Shown in pieces: positions 53,766 to 64,000 of a DNA stretch of 64,000 nucleotides (position 1 is its first letter; every line of letters begins with the position of its first letter). The position numbers and the translations under genes were made by a program. Below the pieces are notes generated by a model. That model was not told where the DNA came from, did no database searches, and saw only the letters and a list, made by a program, of their open reading frames with translations. This DNA is from Thiotrichaceae bacterium (GTDB lineage Bacteria > Pseudomonadota > Gammaproteobacteria > Beggiatoales > Beggiatoaceae): the NCBI GenBank assembly GCA_026991885.1, contig JALXAQ010000100.1:1-64000 (forward strand). Reading direction: 5' to 3'.

Positions 53766-56700
53766 AAATTAAAATAAAATTACTGATAGCTTTTTTGTCA
53801 GTTGTTACCCTCATCATTGTGGCTGCTATTTTCAGCAAAACTGAGACTAATAGTCTGTACACCGTACTACTCAGCCTTGCTATCCTACTCAATTTGATAA
53901 TAGCTTCCATCGCTATTTCTTACAATCGTGAGATTCTGAGAGAGCTTGGTGGCGAACCGGCAACGATAGCACAAATCACTCAAGAAGTCGCAGCCGGCAA
54001 TTTTGACATAGAATTCGACAAAGAGAGCCCAACTGGTATTTATGCGGCTGTTCAAATGATGGTTGAAAACCAGAAAAGCATGAACGATGAAATCTATAAA
54101 CAGATGGAAGAAATCGGACAACAAGACTGGTTGAAAACGGGACAAGGACTCTTAAATGACCAGATGAGCGGCGGCTTAGATAGCGTGACACTGAGCAAGA
54201 ATATCATCTCTTTCTTGACCACTTATGTCGAGGCACAGATAGGTGTCTTTTATCTACGCCAGAGTGACAATTTGAAAGTCATCGCCAGTTATGGAGCGAA
54301 TAAAAATATTCCTCAACAATTTGAGATGGGTGAAGGCTTAGTCGGACAAGCCGCACTGGAAAACAAGACATTTTTCCACACCCAAAAGCCGGAAGAATCT
54401 ACCATAATTATTCAATCCTGTATGACAATGGTAATCCCTCAGCATGTACTCATCATTCCCTTTTCCTATGAGAATGCAGTAAAAGGTGTGATTGAAATTG
54501 GTTATTCCCATGAAATGCCAACAAGCCTTCAACAAAATTTTCTGGAACAGGCGATGCAAAGTATTGGGGTAGCGGTGAATGCTGCCGAATCACGCACCCA
54601 AATGCAAGAAGTCTTAGAGCAAAGCAGGAGACAGACTGAAGAATTACAAACTCAACAGGAAGAATTACATCAACTCAATGAAGAACTGGAAGAGCGCAAC
54701 CACGAATTAGAGCAGCAAGGCAACGAAATTCGTGAAAAGAATCTCGTGCTGCTCAACCAGCAAAACGAGATGAAAGATGCACAAGTCGCTCTGGAAACGA
54801 AAGCCAATGAATTGGAACTGGCCAATCAATACAAATCGGAATTTCTCGCCAATGTCTCGCATGAATTACGCACCCCCTTAAATAGTATGCTGATGCTCGC
54901 GCAAATATTAGCGGATGACAGCAGCTTGAATGACAAAGAAATCAAACAAGCACAAACGATCCACAGTGCCGGTTCAGACTTACTCCAACTAATCAATGAA
55001 ATCCTCGATTTATCTAAGATCGAAGCGGGCAAAATGGAAATCCAAGTTGAAGACGTGTCACTGATAGGCTTGGTGGACAAGATTGAAGATAAATTGCGCC
55101 ATCTCGCTGACGAGAAAGGGCTGGCTTTCCACATCACGCTTGACAAAAACTTGTCCCCCCTATTGCGTACTGACGGGCAACGCCTCCAACAAATTATCAA
55201 CAATTTATTATCCAATGCTTTTAAATTTACCAGCGAAGGTGAAGTCAAGCTAACAATCCAACGTCCCTCAAGCGTCCCACTCATGGATTTAGAGGCAGCC
55301 CATACGGTTGCCATCAGCGTTGCTGATACCGGTGTCGGTATTCCTCTTGATAAACAACAACAGATATTTGAACCCTTCCGGCAAGCGGAAGGTAGCACCA
55401 GCCGGCACTACGGTGGAACAGGACTTGGACTTTCTATTTCCCGCCGTTTAGCCCAACTACTCGGCGGAGATTTGCATTTGCACAGTGAAGAGGGTAAAGG
55501 GAGTACTTTCACCGTTTATCTACCTGACAACCTTGAAATGAGGGAAGTTCAGCCCCCCCCCAATGTCACGACCGATGCAGCGATGCTTGATGATAGAGCC
55601 AATTTGAAACCAGAAGATCAATTCGTCTTGATTGTTGAAGATGATCCGATTTTCACGCAACTGCTCACGGCATTGGCACGGGAAAATCAATTTAAATGTC
55701 TTATTGCCGATAATGGTGAAACGGGCTTGCAATTAGCAGAGCAATATAAACCCAATGCCATTCTCCTTGATGTTATTTTACCCAAAATGGATGGCTGGAC
55801 GGTCATGGAAAGGCTGAAAGACAATCCCGATACCCGACATATCCCCGTGCATTTTATCTCAGGTACTGAAAACACAAGAGATGCAAAAAAAATGGGTGCG
55901 CTTGGTTTTTGGCCAAAAAACACCGGCATAGAAGGGCTGACTGAAGCTTTTAACGAGATAAAAGGCTTTCTGGCTAAGCGTCTGAAAGAGGTGTTGCTCA
56001 TCGTCGAGCAACAAGAGCAAAAACAACAAATGGTGGATTTAATCGAAGATATAGAAATCCAAGTCACAGTAGCCAGCACAGTAGCAGAGGGCTTAAAACA
56101 CCTGGAAAATGGCTCGTTTGATTGTATTATTATTGATGTGGATGTCGAACAACAAGCCGGTCTTAAATTGCTTGAGCCATTGTACAACAATGATCACCTC
56201 ACCAAGGTACCGGTGATTGCTTACGCTACTCGCCACTTGACCAGCTCTGAGGAAATGTTATTGCTGCAATATGCTGATAAGCTCACACTCAAGACGGTTA
56301 GCTCACCAGAACGTTTGTTAGACGAATCCACCCTATTTCTCCACCAAGATGAAAGCCGCTTATCTGAAGAAAAACAACAAATGCTACAGAAGGTGCATGA
56401 TAAAGGTACCATCTTAAAGAATAAAAAGGTACTGCTTGTGGATGATGATATTCGCAATACCTTTGCCCTGACCACTGTTTTAGAGGAAAACAACCTGGAA
56501 GTTGTTGTTGGCATCAATGGTATAGAAGCCCTCACCTTATTGGACGAAGAACCCGATATTGATATTGTTTTGATGGACATTATGATGCCAGAAATGGATG
56601 GTTATGAAACCATGCAAAAAATCCGAGAACAACCCCAGTATCAAAATTTGCCCATTATTGCTTTGACGGCGAAAGCCATGGCAGGCGATAGAGCGAAGTG

Positions 56701-56788
56701 TCTTAAAGCGGGCGCAAATGATTATCTTTCTAAACCCATTGTCAGTGAAAAGTTGCTCTCACTGATGCGAGTGTGGCTTTATCAGTAG
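53762..56788 (+). CDS. Hybrid histidine kinase with HAMP, GAF and three receivers
   Basis: 1008 residues: two membrane helices ([36 protein letters not shown]) with a HAMP-like linker, a GAF domain (~140-280), a coiled coil (~285-350), HisKA with H367 in [14 protein letters not shown], ATPase domain ([39 protein letters not shown]), receiver 1 (~620-740, [14 protein letters not shown]), a degenerate receiver 2 (~745-865; acidic pair lacking) and receiver 3 (~885-1005, [28 protein letters not shown]). Likely phosphorylates the adjacent response regulator. Ends the operon; R1 repeats follow. Confidence 0.93.
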   Translation: MKIKIKLLIAFLSVVTLIIVAAIFSKTETNSLYTVLLSLAILLNLIIASIAISYNREILRELGGEPATIAQITQEVAAGNFDIEFDKESPTGIYAAVQMMVENQKSMNDEIYKQMEEIGQQDWLKTGQGLLNDQMSGGLDSVTLSKNIISFLTTYVEAQIGVFYLRQSDNLKVIASYGANKNIPQQFEMGEGLVGQAALENKTFFHTQKPEESTIIIQSCMTMVIPQHVLIIPFSYENAVKGVIEIGYSHEMPTSLQQNFLEQAMQSIGVAVNAAESRTQMQEVLEQSRRQTEELQTQQEELHQLNEELEERNHELEQQGNEIREKNLVLLNQQNEMKDAQVALETKANELELANQYKSEFLANVSHELRTPLNSMLMLAQILADDSSLNDKEIKQAQTIHSAGSDLLQLINEILDLSKIEAGKMEIQVEDVSLIGLVDKIEDKLRHLADEKGLAFHITLDKNLSPLLRTDGQRLQQIINNLLSNAFKFTSEGEVKLTIQRPSSVPLMDLEAAHTVAISVADTGVGIPLDKQQQIFEPFRQAEGSTSRHYGGTGLGLSISRRLAQLLGGDLHLHSEEGKGSTFTVYLPDNLEMREVQPPPNVTTDAAMLDDRANLKPEDQFVLIVEDDPIFTQLLTALARENQFKCLIADNGETGLQLAEQYKPNAILLDVILPKMDGWTVMERLKDNPDTRHIPVHFISGTENTRDAKKMGALGFWPKNTGIEGLTEAFNEIKGFLAKRLKEVLLIVEQQEQKQQMVDLIEDIEIQVTVASTVAEGLKHLENGSFDCIIIDVDVEQQAGLKLLEPLYNNDHLTKVPVIAYATRHLTSSEEMLLLQYADKLTLKTVSSPERLLDESTLFLHQDESRLSEEKQQMLQKVHDKGTILKNKKVLLVDDDIRNTFALTTVLEENNLEVVVGINGIEALTLLDEEPDIDIVLMDIMMPEMDGYETMQKIREQPQYQNLPIIALTAKAMAGDRAKCLKAGANDYLSKPIVSEKLLSLMRVWLYQ

Positions 56789-56805
56789 TCAGTTTTTTTT
56801 TAACA

Positions 56806-56956
56806 CGCGACGCAGAGCGTCGTTCCCAACACGCGACGCAGAGCGTCGCAGCAGGCATTCCCACGCAGAGCGTGGGAACGAGACCGCTTCCCCAGCTTCC
56901 ATTTTCTCGTTCCCACGCTCTGCGTGGGAATGCCTGCCTCGACGCTCCGCGTCGAA
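56806..56956. repeat. R1 palindromes between the kinase and alaS
   Basis: CGACGCAGAGCGTCG twice, then CCCACGCAGAGCGTGGG and inverted copies, and GACGCTCCGCGTC. These end a few bases before the alaS start. Confidence 0.8.
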
Positions 56957-56978
56957 TTTAGCTAACACAAAAATCACC

Positions 56979-59561
56979 ATGAAAAACACAGTTTCAGAAT
57001 TACGCCAAAGCTTTTTAGACTATTTTAAATCCAAAGGACACACCATTGTCCCGAGCAGTCCCTTAGTCCCCCCCAATGATCCGACTTTATTATTTACCAA
57101 CGCCGGCATGGTGCAATTTAAAGAGACCTTTTTAGGACTAGAACAGCGCCATTATACTCAAGCCGTCTCATCTCAACGCTGTGTACGGGCGGGGGGCAAG
57201 CATAATGACTTAGAAAATGTCGGCTATACTGCCCGTCATCATACCTTTTTTGAAATGCTCGGCAATTTCAGCTTTGGAGATTATTTTAAACGTGAAGCAA
57301 TTGGATTTGCTTGGGAATTTTTAACCCAAGTACTCAAATTACCCCCCGAAAAACTTTGGATAACCGTTTATGAGCAAGATGATGAAGCGGCAGATATTTG
57401 GTTAAAAGAACTTAAAATCGATCCCACCCGTTTTTCTCGTTGCGGCGAAAAAGACAATTTTTGGTCAATGGGAGAAACCGGACCTTGTGGTCCTTGCTCA
57501 GAAATCTTTTATGATCATGGCCCTAGCATCGCTGGCGGACCACCGGGCACGCCTGATGAAGATGGAGATCGTTATGTTGAAATCTGGAATCTCGTCTTTA
57601 TGCAATATAACCGCGACGCTCAAGGACAATTAACCCCATTGCCCAAGCCATCTGTCGATACCGGCATGGGCTTAGAGCGACTCGCTGCCGTCATGCAAGG
57701 CGTACACAATAACTATGATATTGACTTATTTCAAACACTTATCAAAGCCGTGGCCGACTTAGCCCAAGGTGGCGACTTAAATTCCCAGCGCGTCATTGCA
57801 GACCATATTCGCGCTTGTGCCTTTTTAATACTTGATGGCGTTGTCCCTTCCAACGAAGGGCGAGGTTATGTATTACGGCGCATTATTCGTCGTGCCGTTC
57901 GACACGGGCATAAATTAGGCATACGCGAACCATTTTTTTATCGCCTAGTCAAAGTACTGGGCACGGCTTATCCAGAATTAACTAAAAACCAAGGAATAAT
58001 TGAGCGCATTCTCAAACAAGAAGAAGATCGCTTTGAAGAAACCTTAGATCGCGGTATGCGCTTATTGGAGCAAGCCATTGCTGATTTACAAAACGACCTC
58101 ATTCCCGGTGAAATCGTCTTTAAATTATATGACACCTATGGATTTCCCACCGATTTGACGGCGGACATTGCGCGGGAGCGTCACTTGACGCTAGACATGG
58201 ACGGATTTGAAAAAGCAATGGCTCAGCAACGTGATCGCAGTGGTGCTACCAGTCAATTTAAAATGGATATGAGCCAACAAGCTCAAAGCACTGACTGTCA
58301 AACTGAATTTACCGGATATGAAAAAGTGCAAGAGGACAGCGTGGTGATCGCCTTATTTTATGAAGGCAAACCGGTAAACAGCTTGACGGCGGGACAATCC
58401 GGGCGGGTTATTTTGGAACATACCCCATTTTATGCCGAATCGGGCGGACAAGTCGGAGATAAGGGACTCTTAATTCACGGCGATACCGTTTTTGAAGTCG
58501 AAGACACTCAAAAAATGGGACAAGCGCATATCCATTTAGGCAAACTGGCAACCGGCAGCCTTCAGATTGGCGAACAAATGCAGGCGAAAATTGACACGCA
58601 GGCACGTCAAGCCACTGCCCGTAATCACTCCGCCACCCATTTGATGCATGCTGCTTTACGACAAATTTTGGGAGAGCACGTCAAACAAAAAGGCTCCCTC
58701 GTGGCACCAGAACGCTTACGCTTTGATTTTTCTCACTTTGAACCGATTAGCACCGAACAATTAAGCCAAATTGAGCGCCTGGTTAATCAACAAATTTTGC
58801 ACAATACGCCAGTGCAAACGCGCCTGATGGCATTAGAAGAAGCTATGAATAGCGGCGCGATGGCATTATTTGGCGAAAAATATGATGAACAAGTGCGAGT
58901 ACTCTCTATCGGCGACTTTTCGACAGAATTATGTGGCGGCACCCACGTTCATCATGCGGGCGATATTGGCTTATTCAAAATCGTCGCAGAAACGGGTGTT
59001 GCGGCGGGCGTGCGACGGATTGAAGCGATTACAGGCAATCGTGCCCTTGATTGGGTAGCCCAGGCTGAAAAGACTTTAAATCAGATCAGTGGCTTACTCA
59101 AAACCCGCCGTGATGCTTTAGAAGATCGCCTTGTTCAACTGCTTGAACAAAATCGGCAAAATGAAAAGGAAATAGCCCGTTTACAAGCCAAACTGGCCAG
59201 CAGCAAAAGCAAGGATTTAGCCGGCCTAGCGAAAGAAATAAATGGTATCAAAGTGTTAGCGGCCAATTTAGAGAATGTGGACATGAAACAGCTCCGCACA
59301 ACGCTTGATGATTTGAAAGAAAAACTTGGCACAGCAGCGGTTGTATTGGCGACGGTTGTTAAAGGGGATAAAATTTTACTCGTCGCAGGCGTGAACGCGA
59401 CCAATAAAATCAAGGCGGGCGAATTGGTCAGTCATGTGGCTAAACAAGTTGGTGGCAAAGGCGGCGGACGTCCTGACATGGCACAAGGTGGCGGGAATGA
59501 TCCTTCTCATTTGGCAGCGGCTTTGCAGAGTGTGACGGAGTGGGTGAAAAATAGGTCATAA
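56979..59561 (+). CDS. alaS: Alanine-tRNA ligase
   Basis: Charges tRNA(Ala) and edits Ser and Gly mischarging. 860 residues, full length. Catalytic core begins [20 protein letters not shown] and [20 protein letters not shown]; editing domain zinc ligands are in [13 protein letters not shown] (HxxxH) and [14 protein letters not shown]; the C-terminal C-Ala domain ends [15 protein letters not shown]. Starts 23 bases after the R1 cluster. recX or csrA, often near alaS in this class, are not adjacent. Confidence 0.97.
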   Translation: MKNTVSELRQSFLDYFKSKGHTIVPSSPLVPPNDPTLLFTNAGMVQFKETFLGLEQRHYTQAVSSQRCVRAGGKHNDLENVGYTARHHTFFEMLGNFSFGDYFKREAIGFAWEFLTQVLKLPPEKLWITVYEQDDEAADIWLKELKIDPTRFSRCGEKDNFWSMGETGPCGPCSEIFYDHGPSIAGGPPGTPDEDGDRYVEIWNLVFMQYNRDAQGQLTPLPKPSVDTGMGLERLAAVMQGVHNNYDIDLFQTLIKAVADLAQGGDLNSQRVIADHIRACAFLILDGVVPSNEGRGYVLRRIIRRAVRHGHKLGIREPFFYRLVKVLGTAYPELTKNQGIIERILKQEEDRFEETLDRGMRLLEQAIADLQNDLIPGEIVFKLYDTYGFPTDLTADIARERHLTLDMDGFEKAMAQQRDRSGATSQFKMDMSQQAQSTDCQTEFTGYEKVQEDSVVIALFYEGKPVNSLTAGQSGRVILEHTPFYAESGGQVGDKGLLIHGDTVFEVEDTQKMGQAHIHLGKLATGSLQIGEQMQAKIDTQARQATARNHSATHLMHAALRQILGEHVKQKGSLVAPERLRFDFSHFEPISTEQLSQIERLVNQQILHNTPVQTRLMALEEAMNSGAMALFGEKYDEQVRVLSIGDFSTELCGGTHVHHAGDIGLFKIVAETGVAAGVRRIEAITGNRALDWVAQAEKTLNQISGLLKTRRDALEDRLVQLLEQNRQNEKEIARLQAKLASSKSKDLAGLAKEINGIKVLAANLENVDMKQLRTTLDDLKEKLGTAAVVLATVVKGDKILLVAGVNATNKIKAGELVSHVAKQVGGKGGGRPDMAQGGGNDPSHLAAALQSVTEWVKNRS

Positions 59562-59573
59562 TACAAGCCATTT

Positions 59574-59610
59574 TTCTCGTTTCGTTGCAGGACCGACGCG
59601 GAGCGTCGAT
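59574..59610. repeat. Partial R1 repeat after alaS
   Basis: GACGCGGAGCGTC within CTCGTTTCGTTGCAGGACCG... : a single R1-type arm between alaS and trkH. Confidence 0.6.
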
Positions 59611-59645
59611 CCACCACACTCAGACCAATATTCACAAATAATAAA

Positions 59646-61094
59646 ATGCAAACTTCTGTTATTAAACGTATTATTGGCCTATTAGTCATATCCTTTAGTC
59701 TCACCCTGTTACCGCCTATGCTGGTATCATTATGGTATCAAGACGGAGGATTAAATGCTTTCATCATAGCATTTACCTTCATGTTTGGCATAGGCGTAAT
59801 ATTCTGGCTGCCCTCCAGGCACCATAAAAAAGAATTACATTTACACGATGGTTTTTTGATTACCGTTGTGTTTTGGACTGTTCTCAGTATGGTAGGCGCC
59901 CTACCATTTTTATTCCTCTCTCATTTAAGTCTCGCTCAAGCAGTCTTTGAGGCAGTCTCTGGCTTTACGACTACGGGTGTAACCGTATTTTATCACCTAG
60001 ACTCCTTACCTCAATCACTTTTATATTATCGCCAACAACTCCAATGGTTGGGCGGTTTAGGTATTATTGTATTAGCGGTCGCAGTGTTGCCTATGCTAGG
60101 TATTGGTGGTATGCAATTATATCGGGCGGAAACCCCAGGACCTATGCGCGATGAAAAATTGACTCCACGGCTTGAACATACCGCTAAAGCCTTGTTATAC
60201 ATATACATTACCTTAACCATCGCCTGTGCGCTCGCTTACTGGATGGCGGGCATGAGTCTGTTTGATGCGATAGGGCACAGCTATTCAACCGTTGCAACGG
60301 GCGGATTTTCTACTCACGATGCCAGTTTAGGCTATTACAACAGCCCCATGATAGAGATCATTGCAATGGTATTTATTATCTTAGGTAGCCTTAACTTTAC
60401 TGTGCATTATGTTGTGTGGCATCATAAATTCGACATTCGCCAATATTGGCGTGATACTCAAGGCCGTGTATTTATTTATATCGTATTAGTACTGATAGGT
60501 ATTACCGTTGCCGTCTTAATGTGGCAAGATATTTATACCCATTTTTGGACAGCATTACGCTATGCCAGTTTTGAAGTCATTTCAATCATCAGCAGTACGG
60601 GCTATGCCACTGCTGATTTTAGCAACTGGCCCTTATTTTTACCCGTATTGATTTTGGGCAGTGGATTTATTGGCGGATGCGTCGGCTCAACGGCGGGTGG
60701 ATTTCGAGTGATTCGATTGATCTTATTATACAAGCAAGCGATTCGAGAAATCATGCGCTTGATTCATCCCAATGCTGTCATTGCGGTTAAGATTGACAAC
60801 AAAAAAGTGGCAGACAATGTGACACAAGCGGTTTGGGGATTTGCCTTTTTATATATAGCCAGTTATATTTTTTTATCAATGCTCTTTATGGCAACGGGTG
60901 TCGATATTATTACAGCGTTTTCTGGTGTTGCGGCCACTTTGAATATGACGGGTCCGGGTTTAGGCAAAGTTGCAGTGACTTACGCTGGCATCAGTGATGC
61001 TGGATTATGGATACTCAGTTTTGCAATGTTATTGGGCAGATTAGAAATTTTTACTTTGCTGGTCTTGTTAAGTCCGGCCTTTTGGAGAAGATAG
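59646..61094 (+). CDS. trkH: Potassium uptake protein TrkH
   Basis: 482 residues, about ten membrane helices. The four selectivity-filter loops appear as SGFTTTGVTVF, ATGGFSTHDAS, SSTGYATADFS and NMTGPGLGKVA, matching TrkH/KtrB-type K+ transporters. It needs the cytoplasmic TrkA subunit, which is not in the window. Stands alone, with R1 repeats before and R4 repeats after it. Confidence 0.94.
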   Translation: MQTSVIKRIIGLLVISFSLTLLPPMLVSLWYQDGGLNAFIIAFTFMFGIGVIFWLPSRHHKKELHLHDGFLITVVFWTVLSMVGALPFLFLSHLSLAQAVFEAVSGFTTTGVTVFYHLDSLPQSLLYYRQQLQWLGGLGIIVLAVAVLPMLGIGGMQLYRAETPGPMRDEKLTPRLEHTAKALLYIYITLTIACALAYWMAGMSLFDAIGHSYSTVATGGFSTHDASLGYYNSPMIEIIAMVFIILGSLNFTVHYVVWHHKFDIRQYWRDTQGRVFIYIVLVLIGITVAVLMWQDIYTHFWTALRYASFEVISIISSTGYATADFSNWPLFLPVLILGSGFIGGCVGSTAGGFRVIRLILLYKQAIREIMRLIHPNAVIAVKIDNKKVADNVTQAVWGFAFLYIASYIFLSMLFMATGVDIITAFSGVAATLNMTGPGLGKVAVTYAGISDAGLWILSFAMLLGRLEIFTLLVLLSPAFWRR

Positions 61095-61297
61095 TACAAC
61101 GGTATTTCAATTGACAGCTAATTTTTTAACAGGGATTAGTCAAAACATTAACTACAGGGATTCTTTTTTAACAGGGATAAGTCAAAACAGAAGGCTCACT
61201 GAGCAAGTGTAGGGTGCGTCCCACGCACCTTTTGGGGCATCAGCATCATAGGTGCGTAGGACGCACCCTACACTTTTTTAATCAATAAACCTTATTT
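61095..61297. repeat. R4 and R8 repeats
   Basis: R4 units (AACAGGGATAAGTCAAAAC) at 61130-61188; then R8, GTGTAGGGTGCGTCCCACGC at 61207 and its inverted copy GGACGCACCCTACAC ending at 61276, a large hairpin. A half-copy of R8 lies at about 810-832. Confidence 0.8.
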
Positions 61298-61432
61298 ATG
61301 AATACTCAAAACAATCAAACTTGGAAAAAATTCCTAATCTTCCCTGCCATCGCTATTGGCATAGTCATTTTCGTTTTCTTAGTCAAAAATCGGGAAAGCC
61401 CCCAAAAAATTCCTCCCGCTGAACCGGTTTAG
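61298..61432 (+). pseudogene. N-terminal remnant of an RND efflux adaptor
   Basis: 44 codons reading MNTQNNQTWKKFLIFPAIAI... then IVIFVFLVKNRESPQKIPPA: a membrane anchor and proline-rich linker as in RND periplasmic adaptors. It stops before the hairpin and barrel domains. Immediately followed by the end of an RND permease, which suggests one deletion removed the genes in between. Confidence 0.5.
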
Positions 61433-61557
61433 TTTTTGGACTTATTGCTTCGACGTTATTGGTGTTATTGGTGGTGCCGGCTTTGTACACGATTTTAGAG
61501 GATTTGGGGTTTACTGAACCTAAAATAGGGCGACTCAAGGGGGACATATGTCATTAA
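61420..61557 (+). pseudogene. C-terminal remnant of an RND efflux permease
   Basis: The frame reads TGLVFGLIASTLLVLLVVPA then LYTILEDLGF, the last membrane helix and tail of AcrB-type RND pumps. No start codon and no other part of the pump. Ends at 61557, overlapping the start of the yajD gene by ten bases. Confidence 0.6.
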
Positions 61558-61928
61558 AAAAAACGATACCAGATATTAACAAGCTAGACAAGGTTGTCGC
61601 TGAGGCGAGGCACAATCAGACGCTCAGGGAGCAGGGCTATCGGGAACAAGCACTAAAGCTCTATCCCTGGGTATGTGGGCGTTGTGGACGCGAATTTTCC
61701 AGCACAAATCTGCGTGAACTCACGGTCCATCACAAGGACCACAATCACGACAATAATCCGCCCGACGGCAGTAACTGGGAGCTGCTGTGTCTTTATTGTC
61801 ATGACAATGAGCATTCGCGCTATATTGAAGAGGCTGAATATGGTAATAGGGTGACAACGGAGGGCGATCAAGAGGTACCTTCTACCTACCAGCCGTTTGG
61901 CTCACTTGCGAGTTTGTTAAAAAAGTAG
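61548..61928 (+). CDS. yajD: YajD-type HNH nuclease
   Basis: 126 residues, close to E. coli YajD. YREQALKLYPWVCGRCGREF, then LRELTVHHKDHNHDNNPPDG and ELLCLYCHDNEHSRY form a zinc site (CxxC ... CxxCH) with the HNH catalytic His (VHH). The true substrate and role are not established. Ribosome-binding site AAGGGGG upstream (61538). Confidence 0.9.
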   Translation: MSLKKTIPDINKLDKVVAEARHNQTLREQGYREQALKLYPWVCGRCGREFSSTNLRELTVHHKDHNHDNNPPDGSNWELLCLYCHDNEHSRYIEEAEYGNRVTTEGDQEVPSTYQPFGSLASLLKK

Positions 61929-61975
61929 CAGAATAAAGGGAAGGGACGTCCAAACTAAAGTTTGGACGCCTCAAT

Positions 61976-62458
61976 TCAAAACGACACATCAATCCGCCAT
62001 AAGGATTCTCCCTGTTTATCAAAAGCTTGCCATAAATCGGCATAAGATTGTCCCGTGACGGGATGTTTAAGCGCTGGCGCAATTTCAGACAGTGGCAACA
62101 AGACAAAAGCATATTTCAAAATCTCATTGCGGGGCACATTCATTTCTTTCAATATCAGATCATCATACAATAAAATGTCCAAATCCAAGGTGCGGGCACT
62201 AAAACGCTTTTCAGTACGTTTGCGACCATTGTTTTTTTCAATCTCCCGCAAAATGTTGACAACGCTATGCACATCCACGCCAGTCTCAAATATTGCCACC
62301 AAGTTATAAAAATTATCTCCCTCAAATCCAACCGCTTCACTTTCATAGACTGGAGACAAAGTGAGTGTGCCAAAACGCTGGCGCATGTCAGCCAATCCTG
62401 CACGAATATGGCGGTTCGGCTCAATATTACTGCCTATGCTAACGTACACTTGTGCCAT
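61976..62458 (-). CDS. folK: 6-hydroxymethyldihydropterin pyrophosphokinase
   Basis: Transfers pyrophosphate from ATP to the pterin in folate synthesis. 160 residues. VYVSIGSNIEPNRHIR, KRFSARTLDLDILLYDD (catalytic acidic pair) and NEILKYAFVLLPLSEIAP are family motifs. Two bases after folB on the same strand, the usual folB-folK pairing. Confidence 0.95.
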   Translation of the reverse strand: MAQVYVSIGSNIEPNRHIRAGLADMRQRFGTLTLSPVYESEAVGFEGDNFYNLVAIFETGVDVHSVVNILREIEKNNGRKRTEKRFSARTLDLDILLYDDLILKEMNVPRNEILKYAFVLLPLSEIAPALKHPVTGQSYADLWQAFDKQGESLWRIDVSF

Positions 62459-62460
62459 TT

Positions 62461-62817
62461 TCAGCTTTTCGCTCCGCGTTCAATAATGACGCCCACATCC
62501 TGTGCCCCACGCACCGCGCCGCGCTTATTCACTTGTAAACGGAGCCAAGGTACTGAAAATTCAGTTAAAACGATATTGGCGACACGTTCAGCGAGCGTCT
62601 CTACCAGTTGAAATTCACTCTGACTGACAAAATCAATCAAGCGTTTTGCCACGGCTTTATAATTCAGAGTATCCTCAATATTATCGCTTGAGGCGGCTTT
62701 GCGAATATCTGCTGCCATGTCCAAGTCAAGTACAACGGTTTGCTTGATTTCGCGTTCCCAATCGAAAACGCCGATGATTGTCTCTATTTTCAATTCTCTT
62801 AAATAAATAATATCCAT
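62461..62817 (-). CDS. folB: Dihydroneopterin aldolase
   Basis: Converts 7,8-dihydroneopterin into the pterin used by FolK and glycolaldehyde. About 118 residues. IIYLRELKIETIIGVFDWER, LDLDMAADIRKAASSDNIED and VETLAERVANIVL are typical. Start at ATG 62817 (MDIIYLREL); the TTG at 62829 adds only poly-Lys. It precedes folK. Confidence 0.94.
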   Translation of the reverse strand: MDIIYLRELKIETIIGVFDWEREIKQTVVLDLDMAADIRKAASSDNIEDTLNYKAVAKRLIDFVSQSEFQLVETLAERVANIVLTEFSVPWLRLQVNKRGAVRGAQDVGVIIERGAKS

Positions 62818-62861
62818 ATTTTTTTTCAATGTTAATTTCTAGGTATCCCCGTTGCTCTGAA

Positions 62862-62886
62862 TAGGAGTCCAAAGCTTTAGCTTTGG
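62862..62886. repeat. Palindrome GGAGTCCAAAGCTTTAGCTT
   Basis: GAGTCCAAAGCTTTAGCTTT then GGAC: an R3-like palindrome with a different centre, seen again near 9080-9105 and 10545-10570. It lies between argG and folB. Confidence 0.65.
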
Positions 62887-62897
62887 ACGATTTTGTG

Positions 62898-64000
62898 TTA
62901 TAACTGATTTAAACGCGCCGCAATCCGCATCCGTAAGGCATTGAGCTTAATAAACCCTTCGGCATCTTTTTGATTATACGCCCCTTCATCATCTTCAAAA
63001 GTAGCGATGCTCGTATCAAATAAACTATTGCTCTCAGAAAGCCGCCCAGTGACAATGACATTACCCTTATAAAGTTTTAAACGGACTTTACCGTTCACAT
63101 TGACTTGTGAAGCATCAATCATTTTTTGTAGCAATTCACGCTCAGGGCTCCACCAATAACCGTTATAAATTAAATTCGCATAACGGGGCATGAGATCATC
63201 TTTGAGGTGAGCCACTTCGCGATCTAATGTGATGGATTCTATGGCGCGATGGGCTTTGAGCATCACAGAGCCCCCAGGGGTTTCATAACAACCGCGTGAT
63301 TTCATGCCGACATAACGGTTTTCGACTAAATCGAGCCGTCCAATCCCGTTTTCTCCCCCCACCTTATTTAAATAGCTTAACACTTGGGCGGGCGTCATGG
63401 CTTGTCCGTCGATGGCAACAATATCGCCTTTGACAAATTCTAATTCCAGCGTCGTTGCATTATCGGGTGCCTTTTCGGGGGAGACTGTCCAACGCCACAT
63501 ATCTTCTTCTGGCGCAGCCCAAGGCGCTTCGAGAATACCGCCTTCATAAGAAATATGCAGCAAATTAGCATCCATTGAATAGGGAGACTGTTTACCCCGT
63601 TTCATTTCGATGGGAATACCATGTTGCTCGGCATAAGCTAAAAGCTTTTCGCGTGAATTTAAGTCCCATTCACGCCAAGGGGCTATCACTTTAATGTCCG
63701 GTTTGAGAGCATAAGCCCCTAATTCAAAACGGACTTGATCATTACCTTTCCCCGTCGCCCCGTGAGAAATGGCATCTGCACCTGTCTCATTGGCAATTTC
63801 GACCAAACGTTTGGCAATCAATGGACGGGCAATCGAGGTGCCGAGCAAATATTCGCCTTCATAAATGGTATTAGCACGAAACATGGGGAACACATAATCG
63901 CGCACAAATTCTTCGCGCAAGTCTTCGATATAAATTTCTTTGGTACCAGCGGCTTGCGCCTTCATGCGGGCAGGTTCAACCTCTTCCCCTTGACCAATAT
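62898..64000 (-). CDS. argG: Argininosuccinate synthase (5' end outside window)
   Basis: Joins citrulline and aspartate to argininosuccinate with ATP. At least 367 residues are present in frame to the window edge ([18 protein letters not shown] precedes the internal Met at 63965), and the true start lies beyond. Family motifs: [52 protein letters not shown] (substrate loop) and [18 protein letters not shown]. The last gene on this strand before the window end; folB is downstream. Confidence 0.96.
   Translation of the reverse strand, partial: IGQGEEVEPARMKAQAAGTKEIYIEDLREEFVRDYVFPMFRANTIYEGEYLLGTSIARPLIAKRLVEIANETGADAISHGATGKGNDQVRFELGAYALKPDIKVIAPWREWDLNSREKLLAYAEQHGIPIEMKRGKQSPYSMDANLLHISYEGGILEAPWAAPEEDMWRWTVSPEKAPDNATTLELEFVKGDIVAIDGQAMTPAQVLSYLNKVGGENGIGRLDLVENRYVGMKSRGCYETPGGSVMLKAHRAIESITLDREVAHLKDDLMPRYANLIYNGYWWSPERELLQKMIDASQVNVNGKVRLKLYKGNVIVTGRLSESNSLFDTSIATFEDDEGAYNQKDAEGFIKLNALRMRIAARLNQL

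Noticed and set aside
61653-61871. Minus-strand frame over yajD
   Set aside because: Antisense shadow of a well-conserved HNH gene.

Overview
The window reads as an AT-rich gammaproteobacterial chromosome, most likely a large sulphur bacterium of the Beggiatoa/Thioploca/Thiomargarita group (Thiotrichales). This is inferred from a gammaproteobacterial housekeeping set (carB-greA, obgE-proB, rpmH-rnpA-yidD-yidC, nnr-tsaE, orn, queD, folK-folB, alaS, trkH), an octaheme hydroxylamine-oxidoreductase-like cytochrome of the kind abundant in orange Beggiatoa, very many short palindromic repeats in almost every gap, and a formylglycine-generating-enzyme-fold protein with a hypervariable-looking C-terminus. 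No rRNA or tRNA gene was seen.

Layout. 0-3 kb: a truncated DNA cytosine methyltransferase broken by a ~355-bp element, then a TnpB-like gene. 3-9 kb: carB-greA (+), a palindrome cluster, proB and obgE (-). 9-12.3 kb: two secreted FGE-fold genes among repeats; the first ends in an adenine-depleted segment typical of diversity-generating-retroelement (DGR) variable regions. 12.3-16.7 kb: rpmH-rnpA-yidD-yidC (-) and dnaN (+) without dnaA between them, then an AT-rich gap with one DnaA box. 16.7-24.3 kb: octaheme cytochrome, small cytochrome c, M48 protease, oligoribonuclease, a two-gene HEPN pair, nnr and tsaE. 24.6-28.8 kb: three signalling genes (MASE1-type hybrid kinase, REC-kinase, lone receiver). 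29-36 kb: pstA and pstC separated by a glycosyltransferase-like membrane gene, then queD and a VapBC-type toxin-antitoxin pair. 36-47 kb: a large HEAT/DUF349 protein, a helix-hairpin-helix/zinc-ribbon membrane protein, an EF-G-like GTPase, a GDSL esterase, a cupin, gspE, gspM and a TPR protein. 47-51 kb: an aminotransferase, a DUF4365-like nuclease pair and a heavily damaged uvrB. 50.9-56.8 kb: an operon of two HATPase-like and two STAS-like genes, a response regulator and a 1008-residue hybrid kinase. 57-64 kb: alaS, trkH, an RND efflux remnant, yajD, folK, folB and argG (runs off the window).

How the parts work together. The 50.9-56.8 kb operon looks like a partner-switching signalling module (kinase-like ATPases plus STAS antagonists) coupled to a two-component phosphorelay; its first three gene gaps each carry the same short hairpin. 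The 24.6-28.8 kb cluster looks like a second phosphorelay. The DGR target, the TnpB and the two related short elements show active mobile and diversifying DNA, and repeats have reshaped gene ends (tsaE tail, antitoxin remnant, alternative upstream starts). The uvrB, methyltransferase and RND remnants suggest gene decay or, alternatively, assembly chimeras; read-level checks would separate these.
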